NCBI RefSeq assembly: GCF_000495835.1 | Contig: NZ_AWGC01000017.1 | Location: 110,722 to 174,721, forward strand | Length of the DNA: 64,000 nucleotides | Source: Asticcacaulis sp. AC402 | GTDB lineage: Bacteria > Pseudomonadota > Alphaproteobacteria > Caulobacterales > Caulobacteraceae | Direction of reading: 5' to 3' | Part shown: piece after piece, positions 32,273-41,100 of the stretch | Layout of the letters: each line of letters begins with the position of its first letter | Numbering within the stretch: position 1 is the first letter of the stretch | Program-made: the position numbers and the translations under genes | Notes under the pieces: generated by a model | Told to the model about the DNA's origin: nothing | Databases searched by the model: none | The model's input: only the letters and a program-made list of their open reading frames with translations

Positions 32273-33244
32273 ATGACCGCCAGCCTTGCCGCCCTTGCCG
32301 CCGAACTGACCCAAGGCGCTGAAATCACCGCTGAGGATGTCCTGGCCCTGCGCCGCCTGGTCTGGCACGATGGTGGCGTCAATAGCGAAGAAGCCGATAC
32401 CCTGATGGCGCTGAACGCAGCCTGTCCCCTGCGCGCAATCGAATGGGTCGACTACTTCGTCGAGGTCATGTGTGACTACGTCGTCCATCAGCAGCAGCCC
32501 GCCGGCTATGTCGATGAGGCCAAGGCGCAGTGGCTGATGCAAGCGATCGATCGCGACGGCAAGGTCGATTCCCTGGCCGAACTGGAACTTCTGGTGAAGG
32601 TGCTGGAAACCGCCAACGCCGTGCCGCAAACGCTGAAAACCTATGCTCTGAAGCAGATCGAGGCCGCCATCCTGACGGGCGAGGGGCCGACCCGCAAGAC
32701 CGGCCTGGTGGTCGGCAATGGGTTGCTGGACAAGGGTGCCATCTACGATACCGAGGTCGAGCTGCTGCGCCGGGTCATCTACGCCCAGGTCGGCGATGGC
32801 ACCTATGTCGTGTCACGCGACGAAGCCGAGTTGCTGTTTCGTCTGAAGGACGCCAATCTGAACGCCGGCCACAGCGCGCAGTGGCCCGACCTGTTCGTCA
32901 AGGCGATCGCCAACCACATGATGGCCCACGCCGCCTACCAGCCGTTGACGCGCGAAGAGCAGCAGAACCTCGACGCCTATGCCGCCGATACCAGCGTCAG
33001 TGTCCTGCGGTTCGCCAGCCGGGTGTTCGGCCGCCGCGCGCCCGATGCCCGCCTGTCGAAGACGGTGCTGGACAATAGCGTCAGCGATGACGCTGCGGTC
33101 ATCGCCGATTCGGTGGTGACGCAGGGCGAACGAAGCTGGCTGGACGCCCGGATCGATGCCGATGGCGCGCAGGACGTGCTGGAAACCCAGCTTATGAACT
33201 TTATCCGCCGCGAGCAGCTGGCGCCGTCGCGTTATTCGGCCTGA
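32273..33244 (+). CDS. TerB-like helical protein of unknown role
   Basis: 323 aa from ATG 32273, with GGAGA 8 bases ahead. Two related helical units are visible: AEDVLALRRLVWHDGGVNSEEADTL and EVELLRRVIYAQVGDGTYVVSRDEAELL, the acidic-loop pattern of tellurite-resistance TerB domains; MQAIDRDGKVDSLAE looks like an EF-hand-type loop. No signal peptide. Soluble, alpha-helical, probably metal binding. Its 3' end overlaps SelO tail-to-tail by 13 bases. Confidence 0.65.
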   Translation: MTASLAALAAELTQGAEITAEDVLALRRLVWHDGGVNSEEADTLMALNAACPLRAIEWVDYFVEVMCDYVVHQQQPAGYVDEAKAQWLMQAIDRDGKVDSLAELELLVKVLETANAVPQTLKTYALKQIEAAILTGEGPTRKTGLVVGNGLLDKGAIYDTEVELLRRVIYAQVGDGTYVVSRDEAELLFRLKDANLNAGHSAQWPDLFVKAIANHMMAHAAYQPLTREEQQNLDAYAADTSVSVLRFASRVFGRRAPDARLSKTVLDNSVSDDAAVIADSVVTQGERSWLDARIDADGAQDVLETQLMNFIRREQLAPSRYSA

Positions 33245-34629
33245 AGATTGAGCGCCTGGCGGTAGATCTCGATCGCCGCCAGCTTGGCATGGAAGGTTGA
33301 CCAGTCATCCCGCCCGGCGATATCGGCCCAGATGGCTTCGATCTCATCGATCAGCAGGGTTTCCGGATCGGGTTCTGCGAACCGCGGGTGGTCGAGTTTT
33401 GACGGATCGGCGGCGTCATAGGCGTCGAGCGCCGCGCGAAACGCTGTGAAGGCGTCCCCCTGATAGTGTTGGCCGCGCGGACCCGCCATGGCGCGGCGTT
33501 GGCTTATTTTTCCGCCGAACCAGTCGTAGAACAGGCCCTCGAAACTGCCGTCGAAGGCCAGGGTTTGCAGCAGCGGGAACAGGGCTGTCAGCAGGGGCGA
33601 ATTGTCATCGCGCGGGGCGATGTTCAGTCGGGCGCAGACGGCCAGAGCGAATTCACGGTCGTAACGCTCCGGGCAGGTGTTGAAGGCGGCAACAAGGGCT
33701 TCGCTGTCGCTGATCAGGGTGAGGCTGCGGCCCAACTGGCCCAGGTTCCACAGGACAGTATCCGGCTGGCGGCCATAGGCATAAAGCCCGGCGTGATCGA
33801 AATAGGCGGCGGTAAAGCCCGGCTGATACCACGGCAGGAAGCGGTAGGGGCCGTAGTCGAAGCTCTCTCCGGTCATGCTCATATTGTCGGTATTGAGCAC
33901 GCCGTGGACGAAGCCGGCCGCCATCCAGCGCGCCGATAGTCTGGCGCTGGCGGACACGACCGCGTCGAACAGGCCAGCCACGTCCCTGGCGTCCGGGTGG
34001 TAGTTGGCAAGGATGAAATCGCACAGGCCGCGCATGGTGTCGGCATCGTCCAGCCAGGCCAGGCGCTCAAAGGTACCGAAGCGCAGGTGCGCGTGCGACA
34101 GCCGCACCAGGACCGACGACCGGGTGGGAGAGGGTTCGTCGCCGCGATGAAGCGCTTCGCCGGTTTCGACCAGGGAAAACGACTTCGACGTCGGCACGCC
34201 CAGGGCTTCGAGCATGGCGGTGGCCAGAACTTCGCGGACGCCGCCTTTCAGCGTCAGGCGGCCATCGCCGCCGCGCGACCACGGCGTCTGGCCCGAGCCC
34301 TTGGTCCCGAGGTCGAGCAGGCGGCCCTTGTCGTCGCGCAACTGGGCGAAGAGGAAGCCGCGGCCGTCGCCAAGGTCAGGGTTATAGTGGCGGAACTGGT
34401 GACCGTGATAGCGCAGGGCCAGGGGCTCGGACTGGTTGGCGGGCAGGGGGGCGAAGCGGCCAAAGTGGTCGATCCACGCGCTATCGGTTAGAGTTTCCAG
34501 CCCGACAGACTGTGCCGCCCGGTTGTTGCGGTAGCGCAGGATGACTTGCGGGAAGTCGGCGGCCTTGACCGGATCGTAAAGCGGCAGACGAGATTGCGCC
34601 AGGCGCGGGTCGGGGAGGTAATCGGACAT
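33232..34629 (-). CDS. selO: SelO/YdiU protein adenylyltransferase
   Basis: 465 aa from ATG 34629 (an upstream ATG at 34674 is possible; no clear ribosome site precedes either). The pseudokinase-fold motifs are intact: DLGTKGSGQTPWSR and GGDGRLTLKGGVREVL (nucleotide binding with inverted ATP), FVHGVLNTDNMSMTGESFDY with the metal-binding Asn and Asp. SelO transfers AMP to Ser/Thr/Tyr of proteins, with redox-linked targets. A selenocysteine or Cys at the extreme C-terminus, seen in some homologues, is absent (ends QALNLQAE). Confidence 0.95.
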   Translation of the reverse strand: MSDYLPDPRLAQSRLPLYDPVKAADFPQVILRYRNNRAAQSVGLETLTDSAWIDHFGRFAPLPANQSEPLALRYHGHQFRHYNPDLGDGRGFLFAQLRDDKGRLLDLGTKGSGQTPWSRGGDGRLTLKGGVREVLATAMLEALGVPTSKSFSLVETGEALHRGDEPSPTRSSVLVRLSHAHLRFGTFERLAWLDDADTMRGLCDFILANYHPDARDVAGLFDAVVSASARLSARWMAAGFVHGVLNTDNMSMTGESFDYGPYRFLPWYQPGFTAAYFDHAGLYAYGRQPDTVLWNLGQLGRSLTLISDSEALVAAFNTCPERYDREFALAVCARLNIAPRDDNSPLLTALFPLLQTLAFDGSFEGLFYDWFGGKISQRRAMAGPRGQHYQGDAFTAFRAALDAYDAADPSKLDHPRFAEPDPETLLIDEIEAIWADIAGRDDWSTFHAKLAAIEIYRQALNLQAE

Positions 34630-34738
34630 GGCGCGCAGATAGGGGTTTTTGGGTGTTTGTGCCAGTCCGATCAATGAAAGTTGCTTTCGGCTTTTGGAAC
34701 CGTCTCAGCCAACGATAAGGGTGACACATCGGGACCAA

Positions 34739-34817
34739 GAGGCCCCCTCCGTCTCGACGCGCTATAGCCCTTGGCTTTCGCTTGCTCAGCACCTCCCCAT
34801 CGCAGGGATGGGGAGGA
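34739..34817. repeat. R7 intergenic element
   Basis: CCCCCTCCGTCTCGACGCG followed by CTTGCTCAGCACCTCCCC and a GGGGAGGAG arm. Close to 53555-53641 and to the outer blocks of R2. Confidence 0.75.
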
Positions 34818-34869
34818 GAAAAAAGAACATGTGCTATAACCGCAGATTAATCGCATTGCGGAGCGAACT

Positions 34870-34990
34870 TCCTTTCGCAGGTGCGAAAGATAATCCCACC
34901 GCGCTTTAGTGTTTCTTCGCAAATTCGGTTCTCGGCCGCCCAAATCGAAGCGAAACAACCGTCAGGCCTCTCATGCTGAGAGGCTTTTGT
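34870..34990 (+). repeat. Diverged copy of the typA leader with terminator-like hairpin
   Basis: AAGCGAAACAACCGTC and GCCTCTCATGCTGAGAGGC plus TTTTGTG are shared almost unchanged with 36450-36492 directly before typA; upstream blocks (CTTTCGCA ... ATTCGGTT) also match loosely. The hairpin (34966-34984) has a 7-bp stem and a T run. Confidence 0.75.
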
Positions 34991-35144
34991 GACGTCCCAT
35001 GCGCCGGACAACTATCTGAACAATAGCGATCTGATGGAGGCGAACATTCAGGTGGCCCCGGGTGACGTCGAGATTTTGCCGATGATCCATCCGAAGCATC
35101 AGGGTGTGCCTGAGGCGTCAGTAGCTAAGGGCCGCGACGTGTAA
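34989..35144 (+). CDS. Possible short coding fragment after the typA-leader copy
   Basis: A 51-codon frame from GTG 34989 (VTSHAPDNYLNNSDLMEANI ... ILPMIHPKHQGVP) with good third-position GC. No family recognised. It may be the leftover 3' part of a gene whose leader resembled typA's, or chance. Confidence 0.25.
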   Translation: MTSHAPDNYLNNSDLMEANIQVAPGDVEILPMIHPKHQGVPEASVAKGRDV

Positions 35145-35150
35145 AGGTAT

Positions 35151-35450
35151 GGTCCACAGATCAGCCAGATTAGCCAGATGAACAGCGCGTGCGGCAAAGC
35201 TCGGCGTTTACCTGGCACCGCGCGAAGCGCAGCTTTTAACCGGTCCAACCCGTTGGCCTTGGCCGGTTTTTCCTTTTCTTCTTCGCGTCTTCGCGCCTTC
35301 GCGTGAAACATTGCGTAGGTTCGGACGCCCAGCGACAGTGGATGAAGGCCTTCAAGAGGTCTCACGCGAAGACGCGAAGACGCGAAGGGAAGGCGGCCGG
35401 AGTTGGTGCGTAAACGCCGTTCATCTGGCTTATCTGGCTGATCTGTGGAC
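35151..35450. repeat. R5 element with ~32-bp terminal inverted repeats, copy 1
   Basis: Left arm GTCCACAGATCAGCCAGAT... and right arm ...TCTGGCTGATCTGTGGAC match as inverted repeats with one mismatch over about 32 bases. A second, inner inverted pair is built from CTTCGCGTCTTCGCG-type runs (about 35281-35307 and 35363-35390). No gene inside. Related element at 46470-46686. Confidence 0.8.
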
Positions 35451-35507
35451 AACCCCTTTGGGTAGGTGCCGCATCACGGAAATGATAACGGATGCACGGC
35501 CTGGCGG

Positions 35508-35729
35508 TTAGTGAAATCCCGCCTTGAGCCAGGCGACCCGCTGCATGGCTTCGGTTTCGGCGGTATCGGCGCTGTCATAAATGCCGACATCAAAGCCGAT
35601 TTTGCTCCATTCACCGTCTTGACGCCATTGGAGGGCATAGCTGAAAGCGCCGTCCGCCCGCCGGAGGATCAAGACACGCTCATTCCCGCCGGGCTTATCC
35701 AGGATTTTTAGTACCTTACGGTTGTCCAT
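35508..35729 (-). CDS. Small hypothetical protein downstream of broken mgtC
   Basis: 73 aa from ATG 35729 with GGGAG three bases ahead. MDNRKVLKILDKPGGNERVL ... GAFSYALQWRQDGEWSKIGF is a compact beta-rich sequence ending in AMQRVAWLKAGFH. The frame continues upstream into the last membrane helix of the mgtC remnant, so it could also be the cytoplasmic tail of that protein. Family not recognised. Confidence 0.6.
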   Translation of the reverse strand: MDNRKVLKILDKPGGNERVLILRRADGAFSYALQWRQDGEWSKIGFDVGIYDSADTAETEAMQRVAWLKAGFH

Positions 35730-36026
35730 CGTCTCCCGCCAGACCTCGACCGGATTTAGACCCACAATCAGCGACAGCGCCAGCGCCAAACCGATGAGAA
35801 ATACCGCCCACGACGCCAGCCCGGGCGCGATTTCCGATCGCTGCCGCCGTGGTCATGCCCTTGACCGAGCCGCCTTGGCCCTTGACCAGGACCCCGGCGC
35901 CCAGGCAGACCAGCCCCATGGTGCGGATGCCGGCCGGCCGCGCAGGTCGCGGTTGGCGCCGATGATCATGCCGACCACTGTGGCCGCCAGCAGGCGAAGG
36001 GTGATGTCGAAATCGTCGGGTGTCAT
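35730..36026 (-). pseudogene. MgtC/SapB family remnant
   Basis: Three frames must be joined: MTPDDFDITLRLLAATVVGM ... NRDLRGRPA; then GIRTMGLVCLGAGVLVKGQG then GSVKGMTTAAAI; then APGLASWAVFLIGLALALSL ... NPVEVWRE. The order is that of MgtC membrane proteins (Mg2+ homeostasis/virulence type), but about 40 residues between VCLGA and GAGVLV are missing and two frameshifts are present, so it is dead. Confidence 0.8.
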
Positions 36027-36038
36027 GCGCTACGACTG

Positions 36039-36254
36039 TCAGGACACGGACAAGGGGTCAAGATGCTCCCTGTAAGCGGATTCCGCAACAGCTATGCCTT
36101 CCTCTTGGACTGTCGTGCCCCCGCAAGCATCGCAAAGATTGTCGTCAAACGTGGTGCTGAGAACCCACTCTTGGGTTTCGATATCCCATTCGGCGTAGGC
36201 GTCCTTTAGAATTCGATCAGAGCCACAATCCGCGCAGATAATCCTGATCGCCAT
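36039..36254 (-). CDS. Small zinc-ribbon protein
   Basis: 71 aa from ATG 36254, with GAGGA 7 bases ahead. Two CxxC pairs (ICADCGSD and LCDACGG) flank a WDIETQEWVLSTTFDD core; a rubredoxin-like zinc knuckle. Such small proteins are common in alphaproteobacterial chromosomes, plasmids and phages; function unknown. Confidence 0.75.
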   Translation of the reverse strand: MAIRIICADCGSDRILKDAYAEWDIETQEWVLSTTFDDNLCDACGGTTVQEEGIAVAESAYREHLDPLSVS

Positions 36255-36376
36255 TTGGCAGTCCTCATGCTGAATGAACTCACCTGAATGCAGATATCTG
36301 CAGTTTGTGGGAAGAGGGCGCTATCGTTTGGTCAACGATGGTTTAAGCGTTTAAGAGGAATACAGAGACATTCTTT

Positions 36377-36492
36377 CGCACCCGCGAAAAATAATGCGGG
36401 TGCGGGGGTGGTCTTTCGCCACAGATTCGGTTATAACCCGCGCAAATCCAAGCGAAACAACCGTCCGGCCTCTCATGCTGAGAGGCTTTTGT
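36377..36492 (+). promoter_or_regulatory. typA leader with two hairpins
   Basis: CGCACCCGC/GCGGGTGCG (36377-36404) is a 9-bp perfect inverted repeat. GCCTCTC-ATGCT-GAGAGGC plus TTTT (36468-36490) is a terminator-like hairpin 20 bp before the typA start. The second is duplicated at 34966. It may attenuate typA or terminate a small leader RNA. Confidence 0.6.
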
Positions 36493-36509
36493 GCGTCTAA
36501 AGGCCTCTT

Positions 36510-38348
36510 ATGAACCTGCGAAATATCGCCATCATCGCCCACGTTGACCACGGCAAAACCACCCTGGTCGACCAACTCCTGGCCCAGTCGGGGGTCTTCC
36601 GCGCCAACGAAGCGACCGTTGAACGCGCCATGGACTCCAATGACCAGGAACGCGAGCGCGGCATCACCATCCTGGCCAAGTGCACCTCCGTCCTGTGGCA
36701 CGGCAAGGCCGGCGACACCCGCATCAACATCATCGACACCCCGGGCCACGCCGACTTCGGCGGCGAAGTCGAACGCATCTTAGGCATGGTTGACGGCTGC
36801 GTCATCCTGATCGACGCCGAAGAAGGCGTCATGCCGCAGACCAAGTTCGTGCTGGGCAAGGCGCTGAAGCTGGGCCTGCGTCCGATCCTGTGCATCAACA
36901 AGGTCGACCGTCCCCACGCCGATCCGGACCGCGTCCACAACGACGCCTTCGACCTGTTCGCCATCATGGGCGCGACCGAAGAGCAACTCGACTTTCCGCA
37001 CATCTACGCTTCGGGCAAGAACGGCTGGGCGACGATGGACATGAATGTGCCCAACGACACCCTGGCGCCATTGTTCGACCTGATCGTCGAGCACGTGCCG
37101 GCCCCCAGGGTGGTCGAAAAGGCCGCCGAACCCTTCCAGATGCTGGCTGTCCTCATCGAATCCGATCCGTTCCTGGGCCGCCTTCTGACCGGCCGTATCG
37201 AGTCGGGCAAGGCCGTCCCTGGCCTGGCCATCAAGGCCCTGGACCGTAACGGCGTGGAGATCGAACGTGGCCGTATCACCAAGGTGCTGGCCTTCCGCGG
37301 GCTGAAGCGCCAGCCGGTCGAAGAGGGTGCCGAAGCCGGTGACATCGTTGCCATCGCCGGCCTCAGCAAGGCCACCGTCGCCGACACCCTGTGCGACATG
37401 TCGCTGACGACCGCCCTGCCGGCCCAGCCGATTGATCCGCCGACCATCTCGATGACCGTGTCGGTCAATGATTCGCCCCTGGCCGGCCGTGAAGGCACCA
37501 AGGTTCAGTCGCGCATCATCCGCGAGCGCCTGTTCAAGGAAGCCGAATCGAACGTCGCCATCAAGGTCACCGAGACCGAGGAAAAGGACGCTTTCGAAGT
37601 CGCCGGCCGCGGGGAACTGCAACTGGGCGTGCTGATCGAAAACATGCGCCGCGAAGGTTTCGAAGTCGCCATTTCGCGTCCGCGCGTGGTGTTCAAGAAC
37701 GATCCGGAAACCGGTGAAAAGCTGGAGCCGATCGAAGACGTCATGATCGATGTCGACGATGACTATACCGGCATCGTTATTGAAAAGCTGTCGGCGCGCA
37801 AGGCCGAGCTGAAGGACATGGGCCCCTCGGGCGCCGGCAAGACCCGCATCATCCTGAAGTCGCCGTCGCGGTCGCTGATCGGTTACCAGGGCGAGTTCCT
37901 GACCGACACGCGTGGTTCGGGCGTGCTGAACCGCGTGTTCTCGCACTATGAGAGCTACAAGGGCGTGATCGACCAGAACCGCAAGGGCGTGCTGGTGTCC
38001 AATGGCGACGGCGAAACCTCGGCGTTTGCGCTGTGGAAGCTGGAAGAACGCGGCACCATGTTCGTCGGCGGCAACGAAAAGACCTATATGGGCATGATCA
38101 TCGGCGAGAATTCGCGTTCGGACGATCTGGACGTCAACCCGATGAAGACCAAGCAACTGACCAATATCCGCGCTTCGGGCACGGACGAAGCGATTCGTCT
38201 GACGCCGCCGCGCCGTCCGACCCTGGAACAGGCGATTGCCTATATCGAGGACGATGAGCTAGTCGAAGTGACGCCGAAGTCGATCCGTCTGCGCAAGAAG
38301 ACGCTGAACCCGAGTTTCCGCAAGAAGCGGGTCAAGGAAGACGCATAA
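36510..38348 (+). CDS. typA: TypA/BipA ribosome-associated GTPase
   Basis: 612 aa, full length. GTPase motifs: AHVDHGKTTL (G1), GITI in switch I (RERGITILAKCTSV), DTPGHADFGG (G3), NKVDR (G4). Domains II, III, V and the TypA-specific C-terminal domain (SRSLIGYQGEFLTDTRGSG ... GMIIGENSR ... LTNIRASGTDEAIRL) are all present. It binds the ribosome like EF-G and is needed for growth in cold or stress and for 50S assembly. Followed by a terminator-like hairpin. Confidence 0.98.
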   Translation: MNLRNIAIIAHVDHGKTTLVDQLLAQSGVFRANEATVERAMDSNDQERERGITILAKCTSVLWHGKAGDTRINIIDTPGHADFGGEVERILGMVDGCVILIDAEEGVMPQTKFVLGKALKLGLRPILCINKVDRPHADPDRVHNDAFDLFAIMGATEEQLDFPHIYASGKNGWATMDMNVPNDTLAPLFDLIVEHVPAPRVVEKAAEPFQMLAVLIESDPFLGRLLTGRIESGKAVPGLAIKALDRNGVEIERGRITKVLAFRGLKRQPVEEGAEAGDIVAIAGLSKATVADTLCDMSLTTALPAQPIDPPTISMTVSVNDSPLAGREGTKVQSRIIRERLFKEAESNVAIKVTETEEKDAFEVAGRGELQLGVLIENMRREGFEVAISRPRVVFKNDPETGEKLEPIEDVMIDVDDDYTGIVIEKLSARKAELKDMGPSGAGKTRIILKSPSRSLIGYQGEFLTDTRGSGVLNRVFSHYESYKGVIDQNRKGVLVSNGDGETSAFALWKLEERGTMFVGGNEKTYMGMIIGENSRSDDLDVNPMKTKQLTNIRASGTDEAIRLTPPRRPTLEQAIAYIEDDELVEVTPKSIRLRKKTLNPSFRKKRVKEDA

Positions 38349-38357
38349 GATTGAAAG

Positions 38358-38386
38358 AACGGCTCCGGAGACGGGGCCGTTTTTGT
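38358..38386 (+). terminator. Terminator after typA
   Basis: ACGGCTCC/GGGGCCGT imperfect stem with a short loop, followed by TTTTTG; about 10 bp after the stop codon. Confidence 0.75.
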
Positions 38387-38493
38387 TTGTAAACCTCCCG
38401 GTTCTTTTGCCTGCCGGCGAGGCCGGGGAGAGGTTAGGCGCGGGGCGGCGAGCCTGAGGGGCGGGGCGACTTCAGAGTACTCCGGCTCCTACA

Positions 38494-38558
38494 AGCCCCT
38501 CACCCGATCGCGTTCACTTCGTTCCGCTCTCGTCCTCTCCCCGCCGGCGGGGAGAGGT
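38494..38558. repeat. R7-type intergenic element
   Basis: GCCCCTCACCCGATCGCG then CTCGTCCTCTCCCC and a GGGGAGAGG arm; matches 12689-12769. Confidence 0.7.
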
Positions 38559-38637
38559 AAAATAGGGCCTTTTTTGTTTGGCTGCAGGTCGCCGGGAATA
38601 TGTTGTCGAACCCGGCCTGACCGGATAGGTTCCACCC

Positions 38638-38898
38638 ATGCAAGCCTTCAAATTCATCTGGCCCTATTCGCTGGGCGCCATGCCGTTTATCGGTCTGTTT
38701 ATCTACCAGATCGCTGTCGTGTGGCCGACGCGGCCCGGGCAACCGGATCTCACCCACACCATTCCCATGTATGTCGGCGACCGAGATATATTCGTCTCCA
38801 ATATGGACCTGATCCTGATGATGGGCAGTTGGGGGATTGGCGCCATTATCGTGCTCATCGGCTATCGCCGTGTGCGCCAGCAGATGCGGGGGCGGTAG
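38638..38898 (+). CDS. Small membrane protein upstream of the SEC-C gene
   Basis: 86 aa. Two hydrophobic segments: FIWPYSLGAMPFIGLFIYQI and LMMGSWGIGAIIVLIGYRRV. No known domain. Its stop codon touches the start of the next gene (TAGATG), so the two are translationally coupled. Confidence 0.65.
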   Translation: MQAFKFIWPYSLGAMPFIGLFIYQIAVVWPTRPGQPDLTHTIPMYVGDRDIFVSNMDLILMMGSWGIGAIIVLIGYRRVRQQMRGR

Positions 38899-39543
38899 AT
38901 GGTGCTCTCCAGGGAAGACCGGGAACGCGAAGAGCGGCTGGAGATGCTGTATGACGCGCTTGAAGCGCATGGCGGCATTGGACTTTCGGAACTGGACGGA
39001 TTTGTCGCGGCCCTATGCGTCATGCCGCTCCTTCCGCACAAGGATTGGATTTCCTATGTTCTCGGGGCGCCGGAAGCGGACCCGGCGGCGCGTCTGGTGC
39101 TGGAAAGCCTGGTCATGGTTCATTCCTCGGCCACGTTCCAGGAACTCGGGTACAGAAGTTATGTCCCGCAGTTCATGCAGGAGCACGACGAGATCTTGTG
39201 GCAGGAGTGGGCCGTGGGTTTCGGCAATGCGGCGGCTTATCACCCGACCTTTATCGACGAGGTTGTGAGCGGTCCGGACGAAGAAGCGGTCGCGGCCTTG
39301 AACCTGATTCTGGCCCTGGCCGGATTGGTCGTAAACGAGGATGAGTTTCGTAAGGATATCGGTAAACCCGACGAACTGATGGCTGAAGCGCCGACCCATT
39401 TGATCAGGTCTGTTTATGCGCTGTTCGAGAGCCGCTACGGAGAGCGCCTGATACCCCGCCGGGCGGTCAAGATAGGGCGCAATGATCCGTGTCCCTGCGG
39501 TTCCGGCAAGAAGTACAAAAAGTGCTGCGGGGTGCCTGCGTAG
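38899..39543 (+). CDS. UPF0149/YecA-type protein with SEC-C zinc motif
   Basis: 214 aa. The helical N-terminal part ([18 protein letters not shown] ... WAVGFGNA) is the UPF0149/YgfB-YecA fold; the C-terminus is a SEC-C zinc knuckle, [20 protein letters not shown], as at the end of SecA. In E. coli YecA binds ribosomes/SecA-like partners via this motif. Coupled to the small membrane protein before it. Confidence 0.9.
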   Translation: MVLSREDREREERLEMLYDALEAHGGIGLSELDGFVAALCVMPLLPHKDWISYVLGAPEADPAARLVLESLVMVHSSATFQELGYRSYVPQFMQEHDEILWQEWAVGFGNAAAYHPTFIDEVVSGPDEEAVAALNLILALAGLVVNEDEFRKDIGKPDELMAEAPTHLIRSVYALFESRYGERLIPRRAVKIGRNDPCPCGSGKKYKKCCGVPA

Positions 39544-39546
39544 CCG

Positions 39547-40890
39547 TCATACGAATATATCCAGCACCAGCACGCTGATCAGGCCAGCTATGCCGACGGC
39601 GCCTTCCATCAGGGTCCAGGACTTGAGCGTGTCCTTGATGCTGAGGCCGAAATAGGCCTTGAACATCCAGAAGCCCGAATCGTTGACGTGGCTGAACATC
39701 AGGCTGCCGGCACCGATCGCCAGGACCATCAGGTTGGGATCGACGCCCGATACCGCGACCAGCGGCGCCACCAGGCCGGCGGCGGTCAGGCCGGCGACCG
39801 TCGCCGAACCCAGCGCCACGCGGATGATACCGGCGATCAGCCAGCCCAGGACCAGGGGCGGGACGGGCAGGGTGCGCAAGCTTTCACCCAGTTGCGCGCT
39901 GACGCCACTGTCGATGAAGACCTGCTTGAGGGCACCGGCGCCGGCGATAATCAGCAGAATGGGGGCGATTTCGCGAATCGCCGAGGCTGACGACTCCATG
40001 AGGGCCTGGAAACTTTGGCCGCGGGCGATGCCGACGGTAAAAACGGCAACCAGCAGGGCGATCAGCAGAACCAGGATCGGGTGGCTGAGGAAATCGACCA
40101 GGGGCTTGTGCTCGGGCGGCACGGTGCCCGAGAAGCTGAAAGCCGTCGCGCCGGCCAGCAGCGCCACAGGCAGCAGGGCAGTGGCGAAGCTGTTGAAGGC
40201 GCCTGGCAGCTCGTGGTCTTCCCTGGGCGGGGAGACGAACAGGTCGGGCGGGTTGCCTTGGATGTTCTTGACCCGCATGGCGAACAGCGGACCAGCGACC
40301 ATCAGGGTCGGGATACCGACGATCAGGCCGTAGATAAGGGTCAGGCCCATATCGGCGCCGAACATCGGCACGATGGCGGTGGGCGAGGGGTGGGGCGGCA
40401 AGAATCCGTGCGCGATGGACAGGCCGGCCATCAGAGGGATGGCGATATAGACCACGCCCTTCCCCGACTGGCGCACCAGCGAGAAGATCAGCGGCACCAT
40501 CAGTACGAAGCCGACATTGTAAAAGAGCGGAATGCCGACGATGAAGCCGGTCAGGCTCAGCGCGATCGGCATACGCGAGGCGCCGAACAGCCGGACCAGG
40601 ACCTTAGCGATCTTTTGCGCCGCGCCGGAATCGGCGATGACCTTGCCGAACACCGCGCCCAGGGCCAGCAGGACGGCCAGCGAGCCCAGCATGTCGCCTA
40701 TGCCTTTTTCGACCGATTTGGGGATGGCGCCCAACGGCATGCCCAGCATCAGGGCGGCAGCGATGGCGGCAATGACGAAGGCCAGCAGGGGCTGCATCTT
40801 GCCCCAGGCGATCATGACGACCAGGCCGATAACGGCTATGGCAACAGCGGTTAGCGCCCAGGCGGGATCGCCTGTGGACATAATCGACAT
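39547..40890 (-). CDS. GntP family gluconate/aldonate:H+ symporter
   Basis: 447 aa with about 12-14 membrane helices. Signature stretches: [53 protein letters not shown], and [20 protein letters not shown] at the C-terminus, all typical of GntP/GntT/IdnT carriers. Imports gluconate or related aldonates. No catabolic gluconate genes adjoin, so the substrate is unconfirmed. Divergent from recA; tail-to-tail with the SEC-C gene (3 bp gap). Confidence 0.93.
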   Translation of the reverse strand: MSIMSTGDPAWALTAVAIAVIGLVVMIAWGKMQPLLAFVIAAIAAALMLGMPLGAIPKSVEKGIGDMLGSLAVLLALGAVFGKVIADSGAAQKIAKVLVRLFGASRMPIALSLTGFIVGIPLFYNVGFVLMVPLIFSLVRQSGKGVVYIAIPLMAGLSIAHGFLPPHPSPTAIVPMFGADMGLTLIYGLIVGIPTLMVAGPLFAMRVKNIQGNPPDLFVSPPREDHELPGAFNSFATALLPVALLAGATAFSFSGTVPPEHKPLVDFLSHPILVLLIALLVAVFTVGIARGQSFQALMESSASAIREIAPILLIIAGAGALKQVFIDSGVSAQLGESLRTLPVPPLVLGWLIAGIIRVALGSATVAGLTAAGLVAPLVAVSGVDPNLMVLAIGAGSLMFSHVNDSGFWMFKAYFGLSIKDTLKSWTLMEGAVGIAGLISVLVLDIFV

Positions 40891-40997
40891 GTGTATCCTC
40901 TCGCAGATGCCGGTCTCATGCCGGACTTGTTAACGCCAACCGTAAGCGAGAACAGGACGTTGGGCAATCCGAACAATTTTGTTCCGTTTTGAGGTGA

Positions 40998-41012
40998 GAA
41001 CATATTGCGAAC
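40998..41012. promoter_or_regulatory. LexA (SOS) box of recA
   Basis: GAACATATTGCGAAC fits the alphaproteobacterial LexA direct repeat GTTC-N7-GTTC (reverse complement). It lies 89 bp before the recA ATG. A GAACAATTTTGTTC palindrome at 40971-40984 lies close by and might be a second site. Confidence 0.88.
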
Positions 41013-41100
41013 AGAGAACAAACGGTGTACGACTTATCCTCAGGTGAATTTGGAACAGATCGCCCCGCGCAGGGGAATCGTGACATAGGGAAGGCCAATC

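Larger units (their letters stand above)
34630..35507. other. Long intergenic region with repeats and a duplicated typA leader
   Basis: 878 bp. In order: R7 element (34739-34817), a diverged copy of the typA leader (about 34870-34990), a short possible frame (34989-35144) and R5 copy 1 (35151-35450). No established gene. Confidence 0.65.

Noticed and set aside
36780..38156. Long minus-strand open frame (458 codons) opposite typA
   Set aside because: Composition (His/Asp/Gln rich) and antisense position to an intact TypA gene mark it as a shadow.
40015..40854. Plus-strand open frame (279 codons) within the GntP permease gene
   Set aside because: Gln/Asp/His-rich low-complexity shadow; the minus strand encodes the full transporter.
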